This document shows, in pieces, positions 62,099-64,000 of a DNA stretch of 64,000 nt. This stretch comes from DATAZK01 sp963782485 (lineage in GTDB: Bacteria > Actinomycetota > Actinomycetes > Frankiales > Frankiaceae), in contig CAWAJV010000007.1 of NCBI GenBank assembly GCA_963782485.1, positions 930,001-994,000 on the forward strand, in the 5' to 3' direction. The first letter of the stretch is position 1, and every line of letters begins with the position of its first letter. The position numbers and the translations under genes were made by a program. The notes below the pieces were generated by a model that searched no databases, had not been told where the DNA came from, and saw only the letters and a list, made by a program, of their open reading frames with translations.

Positions 62099-62164
62099 GA
62101 CTATCCGCATCAGGACACCACTTCGCTCCGTGACGTGATCGTCGACCCTGAACAACGGGAGCAT
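62099..62164. pseudogene. Amidohydrolase relic: C-terminal motif (plus strand) abutting an N-terminus (minus strand)
   Basis: On the plus strand 62099-62122 encodes DYPHQDTT, the exact third metal-ligand motif of the amidohydrolase at 58.2 kb. On the minus strand, an ATG at 62164 (GGAGG upstream) reads MLPLFRVDDHVTERSG, like the start of the 18.98-kb protein (MLKLFSVDDHVIEPAD), to about 62117. The two pieces face opposite directions with almost nothing between, so they are a deletion/inversion remnant of lost amidohydrolase genes. The rest of the 145-bp gap holds nothing recognisable. Confidence 0.55.
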
Positions 62165-62194
62165 GGCGACCTCCGACGGGGAAAGGCGCTCCGG

Positions 62195-63130
62195 CTACTT
62201 TCCTGCGCAAACCAGCTCGTCCACGAAGGCGAGCACTCTCAGGTGATAAGCGCGTGCCACGTAGTGACGGCTGATGTTGTGTCCACTAGCGCCCTGCAGA
62301 AAGCCCTCAACGCGGGGTGCCGCGGTGAACGACCGGATTGCATACTCGAGCACTTCTCGGCCGCCCTCGGATGACGCCTCGTGCTCGGCGATGACGTACT
62401 GCACGGGGACTCGCACTTTGCCGGCGGCGGTCGGGAACCACGCCGGCGCCTCACGAGCGTCGATGAATTCCGAAAGAGGAACCGGTGATTGCATCTGGAC
62501 ATCTGCTGAAAGAAACGCCGGATCGAACGTGCCCTCCGGGCCGAAGAACATGGCGCGAATGCCGGACTCGTCGACCGCCGGCAGGCGGGTGCCTTCCGGT
62601 ACAAGGGCCGCCATGAACTCCTGCATGTGTCCTGGGTAGCGGACGGGGACGCCGGAGACAGCAACGCCGCCGATGAGCCCTTGATCGTCGTCGGCGGCCA
62701 TCTGAAGCGCGATGATCGATCCGAGCGAGTGGCCGACTAAGAAGACCGGTCCGGGAACGCCCAGCTCATCGGGCAGCCGTTGGAGCAAGAGCAGGAGAGC
62801 TGACGATTGCTCCTTAACCGACGGACCGCTGGAGCCGAACGAGGTTCCGTAACCTGGACGATCCAGCGCCAGTGTCGAGAAGCCTTGCGCGCTTGCGACG
62901 GCGAACAGGGAACGACTCTCGTCCGCCGGGTAACCCCAGTAGGCCGCCCGATAGCCGCCGCCGTGCAATGCAACCAGCAGCCCGCGGGGCCGATGAGGCT
63001 GACACAGCAATCCTGAGAGTTCGCCCGCTGCACTTTCGAGAGTGATGGGTTGCACCTGCGGCTCGGCGGAGGTGCGGCGTCCGTTGGACACGCTCATCCG
63101 CACGCTGCCGACGAGCGGCAGACTTCCCAT
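62195..63130 (-). CDS. Alpha/beta hydrolase (paralogue of the broken gene at 21.4 kb)
   Basis: A 311-residue hydrolase: LHGGG near residue 55, elbow GHSLGS (Ser), MFFGPEGTFDPAF, REAPAWFPTAAG, His region GASGHNIS. The ATG at 63130 is kept although the ribosome site is weak; an ATG 33 bases downstream is possible. It lies downstream of the Rieske beta-subunit gene in a leftward unit with a 101-bp gap. It may hydrolyse an ester or ring-cleavage product of the same pathway. Confidence 0.82.
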   Translation of the reverse strand: MGSLPLVGSVRMSVSNGRRTSAEPQVQPITLESAAGELSGLLCQPHRPRGLLVALHGGGYRAAYWGYPADESRSLFAVASAQGFSTLALDRPGYGTSFGSSGPSVKEQSSALLLLLQRLPDELGVPGPVFLVGHSLGSIIALQMAADDDQGLIGGVAVSGVPVRYPGHMQEFMAALVPEGTRLPAVDESGIRAMFFGPEGTFDPAFLSADVQMQSPVPLSEFIDAREAPAWFPTAAGKVRVPVQYVIAEHEASSEGGREVLEYAIRSFTAAPRVEGFLQGASGHNISRHYVARAYHLRVLAFVDELVCAGK

Positions 63131-63231
63131 CGTCCAAAATGTGGCCGCACCGCAGACTCCCTCTCACACACGACAGGTTGGACTAGCGAACCACGAACGG
63201 CGACCCCTTTCGGGGTGCTGCCGCTGGCCGC

Positions 63232-63712
63232 TCAGAGCAAGATGCTTACCGCGCCGGCCGGATGCAGCACGGGACTGTCCAGAACGGCTACCCGGCGTCG
63301 AAAGCGCAATTCTCTGTCGGCCGCTGGATAGCGCGTGCCGGTATTGGCCAACGAACTGCGCCCTCGCGTCATTGCGGTAGCGGTAGATACAGAAATTCGC
63401 ATGGACCTCTAGCCAATCGCCGTGTTCCCCAACGATCCGTACATTGCTCAACAGCCGTCGGGTGGCCGAGAACGGAGACTCGGCATGCGCACTGCGTTTC
63501 TGCAATGAGGCGACGCGCTGCTCGAGCCGGAACCTGTCGTCATTGACGAGGAAAGTGTCCTCGGACGGTTTCGCGTCGGGGCGCCCGAGCGGCGGCACGC
63601 AGTAGGTGGCGTCGGGGGTGAACAGGCCAAGCCATTCCTCAAGGCGCCACTCGTCGAGCAGCGCGGCATCGTGGTACAGGAAGTCCTCGACGTCACTGCG
63701 TGAAGGGTTCAT
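63232..63712 (-). pseudogene. Rieske dioxygenase small (beta) subunit, split by a +1 frameshift near 63321
   Basis: Start ATG at 63712 overlaps the alpha-subunit stop (ATGA). The first frame (DVEDFLYHDAALLDEWRLEEWLGLF, RLLSNVRIVGE, FCIYRYRNDARAQFVGQYRHALSS) is a typical beta subunit. Near 63321 one base too many shifts the frame; taking it out gives SSADRELRFRRRVAVLDSPVLHPAGAVSILL and a stop at 63232, the canonical beta-subunit end, 159 residues. Without correction the frame reads an unrelated Arg/Ser-rich tail to 63164. The beta subunit supports the hexamer and holds no metal. Confidence 0.8.
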
Positions 63713-64000
63713 GGTCGCTCCACGACGTAGGGCTGGCCGGTCATGAGTTCGTTCCAACGCCGCCAGAAGGTACGCATCTGCAACTCATCGACGCCGCGCG
63801 GACGCTCGTTGTGCATCCCGCGCGAGATGTCAGACCATTCCAGCTCGTTCACCGCGGCGAAGCCGCGCTGGCATCCCTCGAGGGCTTCAATGTCGTCAGG
63901 GGTGCCCATACCGCCGGGACCCCAGAAAGCGGAGTAGAAATCCAGCCTGCGCTGTCTTAGCGCTGGATCGTCGTCGCAGGGCGCGAGCGGGTAGGCCGAG
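63709..64000 (-). CDS. Rieske dioxygenase large (alpha) subunit, C-terminal part (5' end outside the window)
   Basis: The frame is open from the window end to a stop at 63709. The last residues, GTPDDIEALEGCQRGFAAVN, then EWSDISRGMH and RTFWRRWNELM, match the C-terminal tail of aromatic ring-hydroxylating dioxygenase alpha subunits (the usual end is a helix after DxEALExCQ). The Rieske and iron-binding domains lie outside the window, so substrate type cannot be inferred. The alpha/beta pair is translationally coupled. Confidence 0.8.
   Translation of the reverse strand, partial: SAYPLAPCDDDPALRQRRLDFYSAFWGPGGMGTPDDIEALEGCQRGFAAVNELEWSDISRGMHNERPRGVDELQMRTFWRRWNELMTGQPYVVERP

Noticed and set aside
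62000..62374. Protein-coding gene on the plus strand containing DYPHQDTT
   Set aside because: Only eight residues match an amidohydrolase; the rest is antisense to the hydrolase gene, so it is treated as a relic.
1..64000. Mobile elements, integrase, CRISPR array, tRNA or rRNA genes, secondary-metabolite megasynthases
   Set aside because: No transposase or integrase motifs, regular repeats, tRNA-like cloverleafs or modular synthase domains were found on reading the window.

Overview
The window is GC-rich DNA with GTG starts, ATGA/GTGA start-stop overlaps and purine-rich Shine-Dalgarno sequences. Three luciferase-like flavin/F420 oxidoreductases and a short-chain dehydrogenase of the mycofactocin-coupled type point to an actinobacterium that uses F420 and mycofactocin (Mycobacteriales, Pseudonocardiales, Frankiales or a relative). 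The species cannot be named from the sequence. I see no rRNA, tRNA, CRISPR array, insertion sequence or phage gene.

Almost the whole window is one catabolic island. Left part (1-18.1 kb): a partial sulfotransferase, a DUF1214 protein, alpha/beta hydrolases, a CoA-type NUDIX hydrolase and an acyl-CoA ligase with its SDR. A long rightward operon follows: amidohydrolase, DUF35/Ltp2-like aldolase pair, hydrolase and ACAD10/11-like dehydrogenase. After it come a branched-chain-type ABC importer (lipoprotein, a LivH-LivM-LivG triple fusion, LivF), a SnoaL-like protein and an SDR. Middle part (18.1-34.3 kb): amidohydrolases, SDRs, a TauD-type dioxygenase, a MaoC hydratase, an SDR/acyl-CoA dehydrogenase/enoyl-CoA hydratase operon, and a leftward operon joining a D-aminoacylase-type hydrolase, an SDR and a three-subunit molybdenum hydroxylase. 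Right part (34.3-64 kb): thioesterases, more amidohydrolases, LLM oxidoreductases, a second CoA ligase, an APH-type kinase, SDRs, AMACR, a tandem-domain CoA-transferase, an aldehyde dehydrogenase, a P450, a 2,4-dienoyl-CoA reductase and the end of a Rieske dioxygenase operon.

Together the genes suggest uptake of a hydrophobic organic acid or cyclic compound, oxygenation (P450, Rieske, TauD-type, Mo hydroxylase), CoA activation, beta-oxidation-like steps (two dehydrogenases, two enoyl hydratases, MaoC, many SDRs, AMACR), aldol removal of a side chain, and C-C bond cleavage or decarboxylation by amidohydrolases. The substrate is not identifiable; a terpenoid, steroid-like or alicyclic/aromatic skeleton is an inference.

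Three features cut across the island. First, an AT-rich element (consensus about RATCRTCTAMCTRTT) lies in most promoter regions although no regulator gene is present. Second, seven amidohydrolases form three paralogous pairs plus one singleton, with an eighth as a tiny relic. Third, five genes are each broken by a frameshift of the same sense (one extra base), which looks more like sequence error than decay.
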